Shown here piece by piece: positions 43,832-52,573 of a stretch of DNA of 64,000 bases (its first letter is position 1; each line of letters opens with the position of its first letter). Both the position numbers and the translations under genes were made by a program. Under the pieces are notes generated by a model that saw only the letters and a list, made by a program, of their open reading frames with translations, was not told where the DNA came from and did not search any database. The stretch comes from Arthrobacter sp. B1805 (lineage in GTDB: Bacteria > Actinomycetota > Actinomycetes > Actinomycetales > Micrococcaceae): NCBI RefSeq assembly GCF_002929745.1, contig NZ_PJIQ01000006.1:62001-126000 (forward strand), written 5' to 3'.

Positions 43832-44716
43832 TCACGGTGTTCCGAGTGCCCGCTCGATGTGCTCGAGGAGCCGTACCCGGAGTACCTGCGACTCCTCGGC
43901 GAAACCGCGCTGGAGGCGGACGTACTCCGCCTTGCCCTCACTCGACTCGATCGCGATCGGCGTGTAACCCCAGCCGGACAGGTCGTAGGGGGAGGCCCGC
44001 ATGTCCATGGTCCGGATGCGCCAGGACAACTCGAAGCAGTCCATGACGATCTCGCTCGGCAGCAGGGGAGTGAGCTTGTAGGCCCACTTGTACAGGTCCA
44101 TGTTGGCGTGCAGGCACCCCGGCTGCTCGAGGTCCCGCTGTGTCTCCCGCGTCGGTGCGTGCTCGTTGAGGGGCACGGCCTGCGGAGTGTAGAAGCGGAA
44201 GGCGTCGAAGTGTGTGCAGCGGATGCGGGAGGCCTCGACGACGTCGTCCGTTCCGGCTGCGCCCAGGCGCAGCTCGAGGTACTCGTGACGCACGCCGTTG
44301 ACCGCGGACCGGTAGGCCATCGCCCACTCGTGGAGGCCGAAGCAGCCGAACTGCGCCGGTCGTGCGGCCGTCCGCGCGAGGATGATCCGCGCGAAATCGA
44401 CCGACTCGTGGCGTTCCTCGGCGAAACGGCGGGCGTCCACGCGGACGCCGTCGTCGTGGGCTGCGTAGTACTTCCAATCGGAGCGGCCTGCCGCCGCCTG
44501 CCCCTGAAGCACCACGCCGGCCCCGGGGTGCCAGCGGAGGAGTTGTCCGGGCTTCTGGTTGTAGTAGGTGAAGAGGAAGTCCTCCACGGGATGCACTGCA
44601 CCGCGGGACCGGCGGTCCAGGTAGGGCTGGGCGAAGCGCGCCACGCGTGTCCGGTGCTGCCGCTCGCGGTCCTGCCACTCCGTCTCGGGGAGGCTGGCCA
44701 GGAGAGGTGCATGCAT
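43832..44716 (-). CDS. Conserved actinobacterial protein (sometimes named 3-methyladenine DNA glycosylase)
   Basis: A 294-aa soluble protein. Characteristic stretches are ARFAQPYLDRRSRGAVHPVEDFLFTYYNQKPGQLLRWHPG, FGCFGLHEWAMAYR, THFDAFRFYTPQA, PGCLHANMDLYKWAYKLTPLLPSE and MDMRASPYDLSGWGY. I remember similar proteins labelled 3-methyladenine DNA glycosylase in actinobacterial genomes, but I see no helix-hairpin-helix or other known glycosylase motif, so the name should be treated as unproven. The ATG at 44716 is divergent from the subtilase gene. Function is best called unknown. Confidence 0.8.
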   Translation of the reverse strand: MHAPLLASLPETEWQDRERQHRTRVARFAQPYLDRRSRGAVHPVEDFLFTYYNQKPGQLLRWHPGAGVVLQGQAAAGRSDWKYYAAHDDGVRVDARRFAEERHESVDFARIILARTAARPAQFGCFGLHEWAMAYRSAVNGVRHEYLELRLGAAGTDDVVEASRIRCTHFDAFRFYTPQAVPLNEHAPTRETQRDLEQPGCLHANMDLYKWAYKLTPLLPSEIVMDCFELSWRIRTMDMRASPYDLSGWGYTPIAIESSEGKAEYVRLQRGFAEESQVLRVRLLEHIERALGTP

Positions 44717-44835
44717 CGTCCCATTATCACCCCGACCCCTTTTGGTAAATACTCGGTGCGAATTGTGAAGGGAGCGGCCGCGTCGGGCAGTTGGCAGAGT
44801 GTTGCCCCGGGTAAGTTTGTGCTCGCCGCGGCGTC

Positions 44836-44851
44836 TGTGAGCGTTCTCACA
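44836..44851 (+). promoter_or_regulatory. LacI-type palindrome upstream of subtilase gene
   Basis: TGTGAGCGTTCTCACA has perfect 6-bp arms around CGTT and resembles LacI/GntR-type operators. It lies 85 bp before the subtilase start in a 219-bp divergent promoter region. The binding protein is unknown. Confidence 0.5.
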
Positions 44852-44935
44852 GGTGGGGGGTCCTATCCAGGAGACCGCGGCATCGGGGGAACGGCCTTGG
44901 CCGGCCCGTACTTTCACGAGAGGCACTATCTTCCT

Positions 44936-47900
44936 ATGACACAACGGAGACATGCCGGGCAGGGGCGTAGCACCCTACGCGCCGCCGCGGCGATCGTTCT
45001 CGGTCTGCCGCTGCTGGTCACATCGACGGCCGTGGCACCCGCTGCCTTCGCAGCGCCCGGTCCCGCTTCGGTCGCACCCATCAAGGCGCCGACCAAGGAA
45101 CTGGGCCCCGCTCAGTACCCGGACGGCAAGTACATCGTCGTACTGGCCGACAAGCCGCTGGCGACCTACGACGGCGGCGTCGACGGCATCGCGCCCACGA
45201 AGCCCGAAGTGGGGGAGAAGCTCGATGCGGACGCCGAGAACGTGCAGCAGTATTCGGAGTTCCTCGAGACGAAGCAGCAGGAGATCGCGGCCGAGGAGGA
45301 CGTCGAGATCAAGCGGACCTACACGGCCGCGATCAACGGTTTCGCCGCCGACCTCAGCGCCGACCAGGCCGTCGAGCTCGCCAAGAGCGACGACGTCCTG
45401 CTCGTCTCGCCGGACGTCGAGAACGCCCCCGACTACTCGAGCATCGATTTCCTGGGGCTGAACGGCGGCAAGGGTGCCTGGAAGACACAGTTCGGCGGCG
45501 AGAAGAACGCCGGCAGAGGGACCGTCGTCGGGGTCATCGACACCGGCTATGCGCCGGACAACCCCTTCTTCGCAGGCAAGCCCGTCAAGCCGCTCAAGGG
45601 CAACGCGAAGCCGAAGGTGGGCGAGCCCTACCTCGATGCCGATGGCAGGATCGCCATGCTCAAGGCCGACGGCAGCACCTTCACGGGCGAGTGCCAGGTG
45701 GGCGAGGACTTCGACGGCTCCCTGTGCAACTCGAAGGTACTCTCTGCCCAGTACTTCGCCGATGCCTTCCTCGAGACGGTCCCGGAGGCCGACCGCGCAC
45801 CGCACGAGGTCATCTCCCCCGTCGACATCGACAACCACGGCACACACACCGCGAGCACCGCAGCCGGCAACTCGGGCGTGACCCAGACCGTGGACGGCCG
45901 GAACTTCGGCGTCTCCTCCGGTGTTGCTCCCGAAGCGAAGATCTCCGTGTACAAGACGTGCTGGGAGGACAACGATCCGCAGACGGGTGGCTGCTACTCG
46001 TCCGCAGCCGTCGATGCCATCAACAAGGCCATCCTCGACGGCGTCGACGTCCTCAACTACTCGATCTCGGGCAGCACGACGACGACGACCGATGCCGTGT
46101 CCCTCGCCTTCCTCTCGGCGACCTCCGCCGGAATCTTCGTTGCAGCCTCTGCGGGCAATTCCGGACCCACGCCCAGCACCGTGAACCACGGCGGCCCCTG
46201 GATGACGACGGTGGCCGCAAGCACCTTCAGCTACGAGCTGCAGGGCACGGCTGAATTCTCCGACGGCACCAAGTACCGCGGCGCGTCGATCATGCGCGCC
46301 GGCGTCGCAGCCAGCCCGGTCGTACTCGCCGTGGACGCTGCTGCTGCCAGTGCCGCGAGCCCCAACCTCTGCGGTCCCGGCACCCTGGATCCCGCGAAGG
46401 TCACCGGCAAGATCGTGGTGTGCGACCGCGGCGTCATCGACCGTACGGCCAAGAGTGCCGAGGTCGCCCGCGGCGGAGGGGTCGGCATGATCCTCGTGAA
46501 CCTCAACGACTCCTCGTCGGACCCCGACCAGCACGCCGTTCCCACGGTGCACGTCAATGCGCCCGAGGCCCTCGAGCTCAAGGCCAAGGTCGCGGCCAAC
46601 CCGTCACTCACCGTCGCCCTCAAGGCCACCGACACCACCGGCAAGCCGCTGCCTCCTGCCCCGCAGGTCGCGGGCTTCTCCTCGCGCGGCCCCCTGCTCG
46701 CCACCGACTCCGATCTGCTCAAGCCGGACATCACCGCTCCCGGTGTCGCCGTCCTCGCGGGCGTCTCCACGGTGGGCTCGAACGGCGCGCAGTTCGGCTT
46801 CCTCTCCGGCACGTCCATGGCGTCACCGCACGTCGCGGGCCTCGGAGCACTCGTGCTCGGCAAGAACCCCCTGTGGTCGCCGGCTACGGTCAAATCCGCG
46901 ATGATGACCACCGCCTACCCGCTGAAGACGGCGAGCGGCGGCGTCGAGACGGACGTCCTCGCCGTGGGCGCGGGCCACATCAACCCGGCCACGGTCCTCA
47001 GCCCCGGACTCGTCTACGACCAGAACGAGGACGACTACCTGCGATTCATCGAGGGCACGGGCGTCGAGCTCGGCATCCCGGGCATCGAACCCGTGGCAGC
47101 GAAGGACACCAACGTCCCGTCCTTCGCCCTCGGGAACCTGACCGGACGCACGGAGGTCACCCGCACGGTGACCGCCATGACGCCGGGCCTGTACCGCGCG
47201 ACCGCGAACGTGCCCGGAGTGAAGGTGACGGTCACGCCGTCGATCCTCAACTTCAGTGCCGCGGGCGAGAACCGCACCTTCAAGGTCTCGTTCGAGAACC
47301 AGAGCGCGCCCTTCGGCTCGTTCGCTTCCGGCTCGCTGACCTGGTCCGGCCAGGGCAAGAACGTCACCTCGCCGGTGGCCGTCCGTCCGCAGGCCGTGAA
47401 TGCCCCGGCGGAGGTCGCCTTCAACTCGGCCGGTCCTGACGGCAGCGGTAGCTTCGACGTCACCTCGGGTACCAACACCCCGATCCAGATGACGCTCGAA
47501 GGCCTGTCCAAGGCCGATACCTCGGCACTGAGCCTGATACCCGGCAAATTGGTCAACGGTAACGACGCCTCGAACGCCGTCAAGGACGTCACCGTCCCCG
47601 AAGGCGCGCCGGTCGCGAAGTTCTCCGTCCTCTCAGACGACCCGGACGCCGACTTCGACATGTTCATCATCACTCCGGCCGGCACCGTCACCGAGGTGGC
47701 TACCGCCGACGCGAGTGAGACGATCACGATCGAGGACCCCCAGCCAGGCGCGTACCGCATCATCGCCAACCTCTATGGAAGCCCTGAAAACAGGCCGACG
47801 ACGGGATCCATCGACGCCGTCATCCTTGGCGGCAACGAGAACAACGCGACGCTGGCCCCGAACCCGTTGACCCTGGCCAACGGCAGCACGGGCACGGTCA

Positions 47901-48094
47901 CCCTCAGCTGGACCGGGCTCACCCCGGGCTCCTACGTCGGCCGCGTGTCCTACGCAGGATCCTCGACCGTGACCTACGTGAGCGTCGTCGTCGACGGGGA
48001 GGGCGAAGCCACGGCCCAGCTTCCTGCCACCGACCCGACGGACAAGCTGATGGCCGATCCGCGCGAATCGACCACGCCGACCGGTAATCAGTAG
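44936..48094 (+). CDS. Large secreted subtilisin-like serine protease (S8 family)
   Basis: A 1052-aa exported protease. A signal peptide (about residues 1-40, cleavage near AFAAPG) is followed by an I9-type propeptide (GKYIVVLADKPLATYDGG to DDVLLVSPDVE, about 64-162). The S8 domain has Asp 202 (VVGVIDTGYAP), His 301 (IDNHGTHTAS) and Ser 627 (GTSMASPHVAG). A PA domain is inserted between His and Ser (VTGKIVVCDRGVIDRTAKSAEVARGGGVGMILVN, about residues 490-525), as in plant and actinobacterial PA-subtilases. The last 350 residues are beta-rich with Fn3-like and PPC-like features (FSVLSDDPDADFDMFIITPAG). There is no wall anchor or C-terminal membrane span. Divergent from the gene at 43832. Confidence 0.94.
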   Translation: MTQRRHAGQGRSTLRAAAAIVLGLPLLVTSTAVAPAAFAAPGPASVAPIKAPTKELGPAQYPDGKYIVVLADKPLATYDGGVDGIAPTKPEVGEKLDADAENVQQYSEFLETKQQEIAAEEDVEIKRTYTAAINGFAADLSADQAVELAKSDDVLLVSPDVENAPDYSSIDFLGLNGGKGAWKTQFGGEKNAGRGTVVGVIDTGYAPDNPFFAGKPVKPLKGNAKPKVGEPYLDADGRIAMLKADGSTFTGECQVGEDFDGSLCNSKVLSAQYFADAFLETVPEADRAPHEVISPVDIDNHGTHTASTAAGNSGVTQTVDGRNFGVSSGVAPEAKISVYKTCWEDNDPQTGGCYSSAAVDAINKAILDGVDVLNYSISGSTTTTTDAVSLAFLSATSAGIFVAASAGNSGPTPSTVNHGGPWMTTVAASTFSYELQGTAEFSDGTKYRGASIMRAGVAASPVVLAVDAAAASAASPNLCGPGTLDPAKVTGKIVVCDRGVIDRTAKSAEVARGGGVGMILVNLNDSSSDPDQHAVPTVHVNAPEALELKAKVAANPSLTVALKATDTTGKPLPPAPQVAGFSSRGPLLATDSDLLKPDITAPGVAVLAGVSTVGSNGAQFGFLSGTSMASPHVAGLGALVLGKNPLWSPATVKSAMMTTAYPLKTASGGVETDVLAVGAGHINPATVLSPGLVYDQNEDDYLRFIEGTGVELGIPGIEPVAAKDTNVPSFALGNLTGRTEVTRTVTAMTPGLYRATANVPGVKVTVTPSILNFSAAGENRTFKVSFENQSAPFGSFASGSLTWSGQGKNVTSPVAVRPQAVNAPAEVAFNSAGPDGSGSFDVTSGTNTPIQMTLEGLSKADTSALSLIPGKLVNGNDASNAVKDVTVPEGAPVAKFSVLSDDPDADFDMFIITPAGTVTEVATADASETITIEDPQPGAYRIIANLYGSPENRPTTGSIDAVILGGNENNATLAPNPLTLANGSTGTVTLSWTGLTPGSYVGRVSYAGSSTVTYVSVVVDGEGEATAQLPATDPTDKLMADPRESTTPTGNQ

Positions 48095-48111
48095 CACTCG
48101 GACTACACATA

Positions 48112-48150
48112 CGAGAAGGCCGGTGGATCATCGATCCACCGGCCTTCTCG
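48112..48150 (+). terminator. Bidirectional terminator between subtilase and lysC
   Basis: A perfect 18-bp stem, CGAGAAGGCCGGTGGATC (48112-48129) with GATCCACCGGCCTTCTCG (48133-48150), has a 3-nt loop. It lies between converging stops and can serve both strands. Confidence 0.85.
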
Positions 48151-48179
48151 CCGTCCTGGGCGTCTTCGGCGCTGACGCG

Positions 48180-49469
48180 CTAGCGGCCCGTGCCTGCGTA
48201 GACCGTCGCGGTGGTGTCGCCGTCGAGCTCGAACGCGGCGTGCACCGCACGCACCGCGGTGTCGAGCAGATCCGCTCCTGTCACCACGGAGATGCGGATC
48301 TCCGACGTCGAGATCATGTCGATGTTCACCCCGGCGTCGGACAGGGCACGGAAGAAGCGGTAGGAGACACCGGGGTTCGAGCGCATGCCGGCACCGATGA
48401 GCGAGAGCTTGCCGATCTTCTCGTTGTACTCGACCGCCTCGAAGCCCACGCGATCCTGCGCCTCGCGGAGCGCGGAGAGCGCCTCGGCGCCGTCCACGAT
48501 CGGCAGGGTGAAGGAGATGTCCGTCCGGCCCGATCCGTGCGTCGAGACGTTCTGGACGATCATGTCGATGTTCGTGTTGGCACCCGCGACGATGCCGAAG
48601 ATCTCCGCCGCCTTGCCGGGGATGTCCGGCACGCCGACGACGGTGACCTTCGCTTCCGAACGGTCGTGCGCGACGCCGGAGATGATGGGCTGTTCCAAGG
48701 GTTCTCCCTCTTGAATCTTGATCTGGTCATCGGGGCTGGGCAGTACCCAGGTGCCTTCGTTGTGGCTGAACGAGGAGCGGACGTGCAGGGGGACCCCGAA
48801 GCGGCGCGCGTACTCCACGCAGCGCAGGTGCAGGATCTTCGCCCCGGAGGCAGCCATCTCCAGCATCTCCTCGCTCGAGATGGTGTCGATCTTCTGGGCG
48901 GACGACACGACGCGCGGATCGGCGGTGTAGACGCCGTCGACATCCGTGTAGATCTCGCAGACGTCGGCATCGAGGGCGGCCGCGAGCGCGACGGCGGTGG
49001 TGTCGGAGCCTCCCCGGCCGAGCGTCGTGATGTCGTTGCTCTCGCGGCTCATGCCCTGGAACCCGGCGACGATCGCGATGTCGCCCTTCTCGATGGCAGT
49101 CCGGATGCGGTGCGGGGAGACGTCGATGATGCGGGCCTTGCCGTGGATGGCGTCCGTGATCATGCCCGCCTGGCTGCCGGTGAAGGACTGCGCCGACGCA
49201 CCGATGCCATGGATCGCCATGGCGAGGAGGGCCATCGAGATGCGCTCGCCGGCGCTCAGGAGCATGTCCATCTCGCGGGCGTCCGAGGACGCCGGGCTCA
49301 CCTGACCGGCGAGGTCGAGCAGCTCGTCCGTGCTGTCACCCATGGCGGAGACGACGACCACCACGTGGTGCCCGGCATCGTGCGTATCGACCACGCGACG
49401 CGCTACGCGCTTGATCCCCTCGGCGTCGGCAACCGACGACCCGCCGAATTTCTGGACTATGAGGCTCAT
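48180..49469 (-). CDS. lysC: Aspartokinase
   Basis: Phosphorylates aspartate, the first step toward lysine, threonine, methionine and diaminopimelate for the cell wall. The 429-aa protein starts [15 protein letters not shown] and has [13 protein letters not shown], the kinase core [40 protein letters not shown] and two C-terminal ACT domains ([17 protein letters not shown] and [22 protein letters not shown]), the allosteric Lys/Thr sites. I chose the ATG at 49469 over an upstream start. In many actinobacteria asd follows lysC; here the next gene is a converging subtilase, so asd must lie elsewhere. Confidence 0.96.
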   Translation of the reverse strand: MSLIVQKFGGSSVADAEGIKRVARRVVDTHDAGHHVVVVVSAMGDSTDELLDLAGQVSPASSDAREMDMLLSAGERISMALLAMAIHGIGASAQSFTGSQAGMITDAIHGKARIIDVSPHRIRTAIEKGDIAIVAGFQGMSRESNDITTLGRGGSDTTAVALAAALDADVCEIYTDVDGVYTADPRVVSSAQKIDTISSEEMLEMAASGAKILHLRCVEYARRFGVPLHVRSSFSHNEGTWVLPSPDDQIKIQEGEPLEQPIISGVAHDRSEAKVTVVGVPDIPGKAAEIFGIVAGANTNIDMIVQNVSTHGSGRTDISFTLPIVDGAEALSALREAQDRVGFEAVEYNEKIGKLSLIGAGMRSNPGVSYRFFRALSDAGVNIDMISTSEIRISVVTGADLLDTAVRAVHAAFELDGDTTATVYAGTGR

Positions 49470-49699
49470 GCACTCGCTCACTGGTGAAGGTCGACGGCGA
49501 CTGGTCCGCCGTGCTGTCAATGTCTTCGAAGGCGGCAGCGTCGGCGCCTGGGGGCGTGGACCGTGATCCTGCGCCCGTGCAAGTGTAGCGGCGGCGCAAT
49601 CGGCCGCCCAAAGTCTGGGTCCAAATGAGAACGGAACCGGCGGGCGGTGTCGTCGGCCTCCTGCCGCCCGAACGGATCACCGTCGCATACCCTCTTACC

Positions 49700-50632
49700 A
49701 TGACCAACGAATTTGGGGGAATCGTTGTCGAGGGGGTAGCGCGTAGCTTCGGCTCCGTGCAGGCGATCCGCGATATCGATTTCGAGGCCCCGCCCGGAGA
49801 AGTGACCGCACTGATCGGTCCGAACGGCTCCGGCAAGACGACCCTGATGCTGATCATGGCAAGCCTGTTGGCGCCGGATCTCGGTACGGTACGTGTCGCC
49901 GGTTTCGATCCTGCCACGCAACCGGCGGAGGTGAGGAGCAGGGTCGGCTGGATGCCGGACACTCTGGGGGTCTGGGATTCCCTCACGGCACGGGAGGTGC
50001 TGCGGACCCTCGGCGCACTTTATGGCCTGAGCCCTGCGGACTGCTCACGAAGGGCCGACGAACTGCTGCTGACGGTACGCCTGACCGAATTCGGACGGCA
50101 GCCGGCGCGCGTGCTCTCGAGGGGCCAGCAGCAGCGCCTCAGCCTCGCGCGGGCCCTCATCCACGATCCGCAGGTCCTGCTCCTCGATGAGCCCGCATCA
50201 GGCCTCGACCCCGGATCGCGCGTCGAACTGCGGACCCTCCTGCGGTCCCTGGCCGCGCAGGGCAAGACCGTCGTCGTGTCCAGCCATGTCCTGTCCGAGC
50301 TCGACGAGATCGCCGACCGCGCGGTGTTCGTGAATCGCGGGCAGTCCGTCAAGACCCAGACGCTCGACGAAGCCGGGAGCCAAGCGCGCCGCTACTACGT
50401 GCAGGCCCAGCCCATGTCCGCACTCGCCGAGGCCCTTCGGAGCTATGGGGTCCGTTTCGAGACGCGGGGCGACTCGCGGCGTGAGGAGTTCCTCGTGCAA
50501 CTCGGCAGTACCGCGGAGGCCTCCTGGCTGCTGCGCACCCTGGTGATGAGCGACGTCGTCGTCACCGCCTTCGCACCCGCAGGGGGCGCGCTGGAAGAGA
50601 CCTACATGAGCCTGGATACGGACCGACTATGA
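49700..50632 (+). CDS. ABC transporter ATP-binding protein (exporter type)
   Basis: A 310-aa ATPase with Walker A GPNGSGKTT (about residue 42), signature LSRGQQQRLSLARAL, Walker B VLLLDEPASGLDPGSR and switch VVVSSHVLSELDEIADRAVF. After the cassette comes a C-terminal domain of about 90 residues (YYVQAQPMSALAEALRSYGV). It pairs with the permease gene that overlaps its end. No ribosome site precedes the ATG at 49700; instead TACCCT (49688-49693), a -10-like hexamer, lies six bases upstream, so the mRNA may be leaderless. The substrate is unknown. Confidence 0.9.
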   Translation: MTNEFGGIVVEGVARSFGSVQAIRDIDFEAPPGEVTALIGPNGSGKTTLMLIMASLLAPDLGTVRVAGFDPATQPAEVRSRVGWMPDTLGVWDSLTAREVLRTLGALYGLSPADCSRRADELLLTVRLTEFGRQPARVLSRGQQQRLSLARALIHDPQVLLLDEPASGLDPGSRVELRTLLRSLAAQGKTVVVSSHVLSELDEIADRAVFVNRGQSVKTQTLDEAGSQARRYYVQAQPMSALAEALRSYGVRFETRGDSRREEFLVQLGSTAEASWLLRTLVMSDVVVTAFAPAGGALEETYMSLDTDRL

Positions 50633-51777
50633 GCACCCTTACCGAACCCTCGATGCCGCAGCCGGTCCGGCGGGCGACCGAGCTGCGATTCCTGACCGCC
50701 GTCCGGACCGTCTTCGCCCTCGAGATGAAGCAGCGGCTGCGCGGCAAGGGCTGGTACTGGATGCTCGGTACCTGGTTCGTCGTCATCGCCTTCATCTTCG
50801 TCCTGGCGACCGGGCTTCTCGGCACCACGGACAACGAGGGCGGCATACTCTTCGACCTGATCGTCGGATTCGTCCTGTTCTTCGGGCTCCTCGTCTCACC
50901 CGGACTCTCGGCGAACGCCGTCAACGGCGACCGCGCGGGCGGCACGCTCGCCATCCTGCAGGTGACCCTGCTGACACCTGGACAGTTGCTCATGGGCAAA
51001 TGGCTCGCGTCATGGGTGGGTTCCCTCGCCTTCCTCATCGTGAGCAGCCCCTTCATCTTCTGGGCGCTGGCCCTCGGTGGAGTCAGCGCGCAGGAAGCTC
51101 TCGTCTCACTCCTGATGCTGGCCCTGGAACTCGCCGTGGTCTGCGCGCTCGGGGTCGGCATCTCCGCCCTCGCGAACCGTCCGCTCTTCTCGATCGTCAG
51201 CACGTACATGCTCGTGGCGCTCCTGGCCATCGGCACCCTGATCGTCTTCGGGCTCAGCACCATGCTGGTGATGGAGAGGCACATCATGACGGTCTCGTCC
51301 TACTCCTATCCGGAAGGCAGTTTCGACAGCATGGGCGTGCCCGAGGAGGGTGCGGAACTGGAGTGCCTCACGCACACCTACGAGAGCGAGGTGCCCCGGA
51401 CGGAGTACATCACCTGGATACTCGCGGCGAACCCCTTCGTGGTGGTGGCCGATGCCGTTCCGTACAGCACCGAAGGGCTGCCGGACGAGTCTGCGTCGGC
51501 CTCGCCGCAGGCGGCTTACCTGACCGACGGCCCCTACTACACCCCGGGGGTCATGGAGACCATCAGCCAGGGGGTGAGGTCCGCCCAGGCCGGGCCGGAC
51601 TTCGAGCAGACCTGCGAGGAGTCCCAGCAGGCACTGCGGCCGCTACCTCAGGGAATGCCGATCTGGCCCCTCGGCCTGGGCATCCAGGTGGCGCTCGCGG
51701 CCGGGCTCCTGCTGCTCGCCCGACGCAAACTCACGATGCCCGCGAGACGGCTCGCACAGGGTACGCGCATCGCCTGA
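50629..51777 (+). CDS. ABC transporter permease (ABC-2 type)
   Basis: Membrane partner of the preceding ATPase, 382 aa. Six or so membrane segments are visible, starting with WYWMLGTWFVVIAFIFVLATGLL and LIVGFVLFFGLLVSPGLSANAVNGDRAGGTLAILQVTLLTPGQLLMGKW, typical of ABC-2 exporters. A large extracellular segment of about 140 residues (about 220-355, with two Cys, ECLTHTY and FEQTCEES) precedes the last span. The ATG overlaps the ATPase stop (ATGA). The cargo cannot be inferred. Confidence 0.88.
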   Translation: MSTLTEPSMPQPVRRATELRFLTAVRTVFALEMKQRLRGKGWYWMLGTWFVVIAFIFVLATGLLGTTDNEGGILFDLIVGFVLFFGLLVSPGLSANAVNGDRAGGTLAILQVTLLTPGQLLMGKWLASWVGSLAFLIVSSPFIFWALALGGVSAQEALVSLLMLALELAVVCALGVGISALANRPLFSIVSTYMLVALLAIGTLIVFGLSTMLVMERHIMTVSSYSYPEGSFDSMGVPEEGAELECLTHTYESEVPRTEYITWILAANPFVVVADAVPYSTEGLPDESASASPQAAYLTDGPYYTPGVMETISQGVRSAQAGPDFEQTCEESQQALRPLPQGMPIWPLGLGIQVALAAGLLLLARRKLTMPARRLAQGTRIA

Positions 51778-51787
51778 GGCAGGGCCG

Positions 51788-52384
51788 TCAGGACATTGCG
51801 CGGCGGCCCTCGAAAGCGCGGCCGAGGGTGACTTCGTCTGCGTATTCGAGGTCCCCGCCCACGGGTAGTCCCGACGCAAGCCGGGTCACCGGTATTCCGA
51901 TCGTCTTGAGCATGCGCACCAGATAGGTCGCAGTCGCCTCACCCTCGAGGTTCGGGTCGGTCGCGATGATGATCTCCTGGATCTGCTCGTCCGAGAGCCG
52001 TGCGAGCAGTTCCCGGATGCGCAGCTGGTCCGGGCCGATGCCGGCAATCGGGTTGATCGCTCCGCCGAGGACGTGGTACCTGCCGCGGAAGGACCGGGTG
52101 CGCTCGACGGCGATCACGTCCTTGGATTCCTCGACCACGCAGATCATGGTGGGGTCGCGACGGGGGTCCCGGCAGATTGCGCACTGCTCCTGCTCGGCGA
52201 CGTTGCCGCAGATGCTGCAGAACTTGACCCGTTCCTTGACCGTGGTGATCGCAGTGACGAGACGGGCCATGTCCTCGGAGTCGGCTTCGAGGATGTGGAA
52301 CGCGAGACGTTGGGCCGACTTCGGCCCCACCCCTGGCAGGCGTCCGAGCTCATCGATCAGCTCCTGCACTGCGCCTTCGTACAC
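51788..52384 (-). CDS. recR: Recombination protein RecR
   Basis: Works with RecF and RecO to load RecA at gaps. The 198-aa length is standard. It has the N-terminal helix-hairpin-helix ([20 protein letters not shown]), the C4 zinc finger ([23 protein letters not shown]) and the Toprim domain ([33 protein letters not shown]). The start is GTG at 52384. It follows dnaX after a 189-bp gap in which I see no gene; the ybaB often found between dnaX and recR is absent here. Confidence 0.97.
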   Translation of the reverse strand: MYEGAVQELIDELGRLPGVGPKSAQRLAFHILEADSEDMARLVTAITTVKERVKFCSICGNVAEQEQCAICRDPRRDPTMICVVEESKDVIAVERTRSFRGRYHVLGGAINPIAGIGPDQLRIRELLARLSDEQIQEIIIATDPNLEGEATATYLVRMLKTIGIPVTRLASGLPVGGDLEYADEVTLGRAFEGRRAMS

Positions 52385-52573
52385 GGTGATTCCTTATCTG
52401 CGGATGGTGGTGGTGCAGGCATTCGAGCTATCGGCGGCCTGTTCGTGCTTCTCGGCGTGGTCGGCGAGGAGCGGTCTTCCTATTGTCCGCCCTGCACGAC
52501 GGCGCAGGGTCCCTTGGCGCGGCTGTTTCGCCCTCAGCGGTCGAAGTGGGCCGACGATGCCTCCGCCCGGCTG

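Noticed and set aside
52385..52573. A ybaB gene expected between dnaX and recR
   Set aside because: No frame in this 189-bp gap resembles YbaB; the gap is too short and shows no start with a ribosome site.
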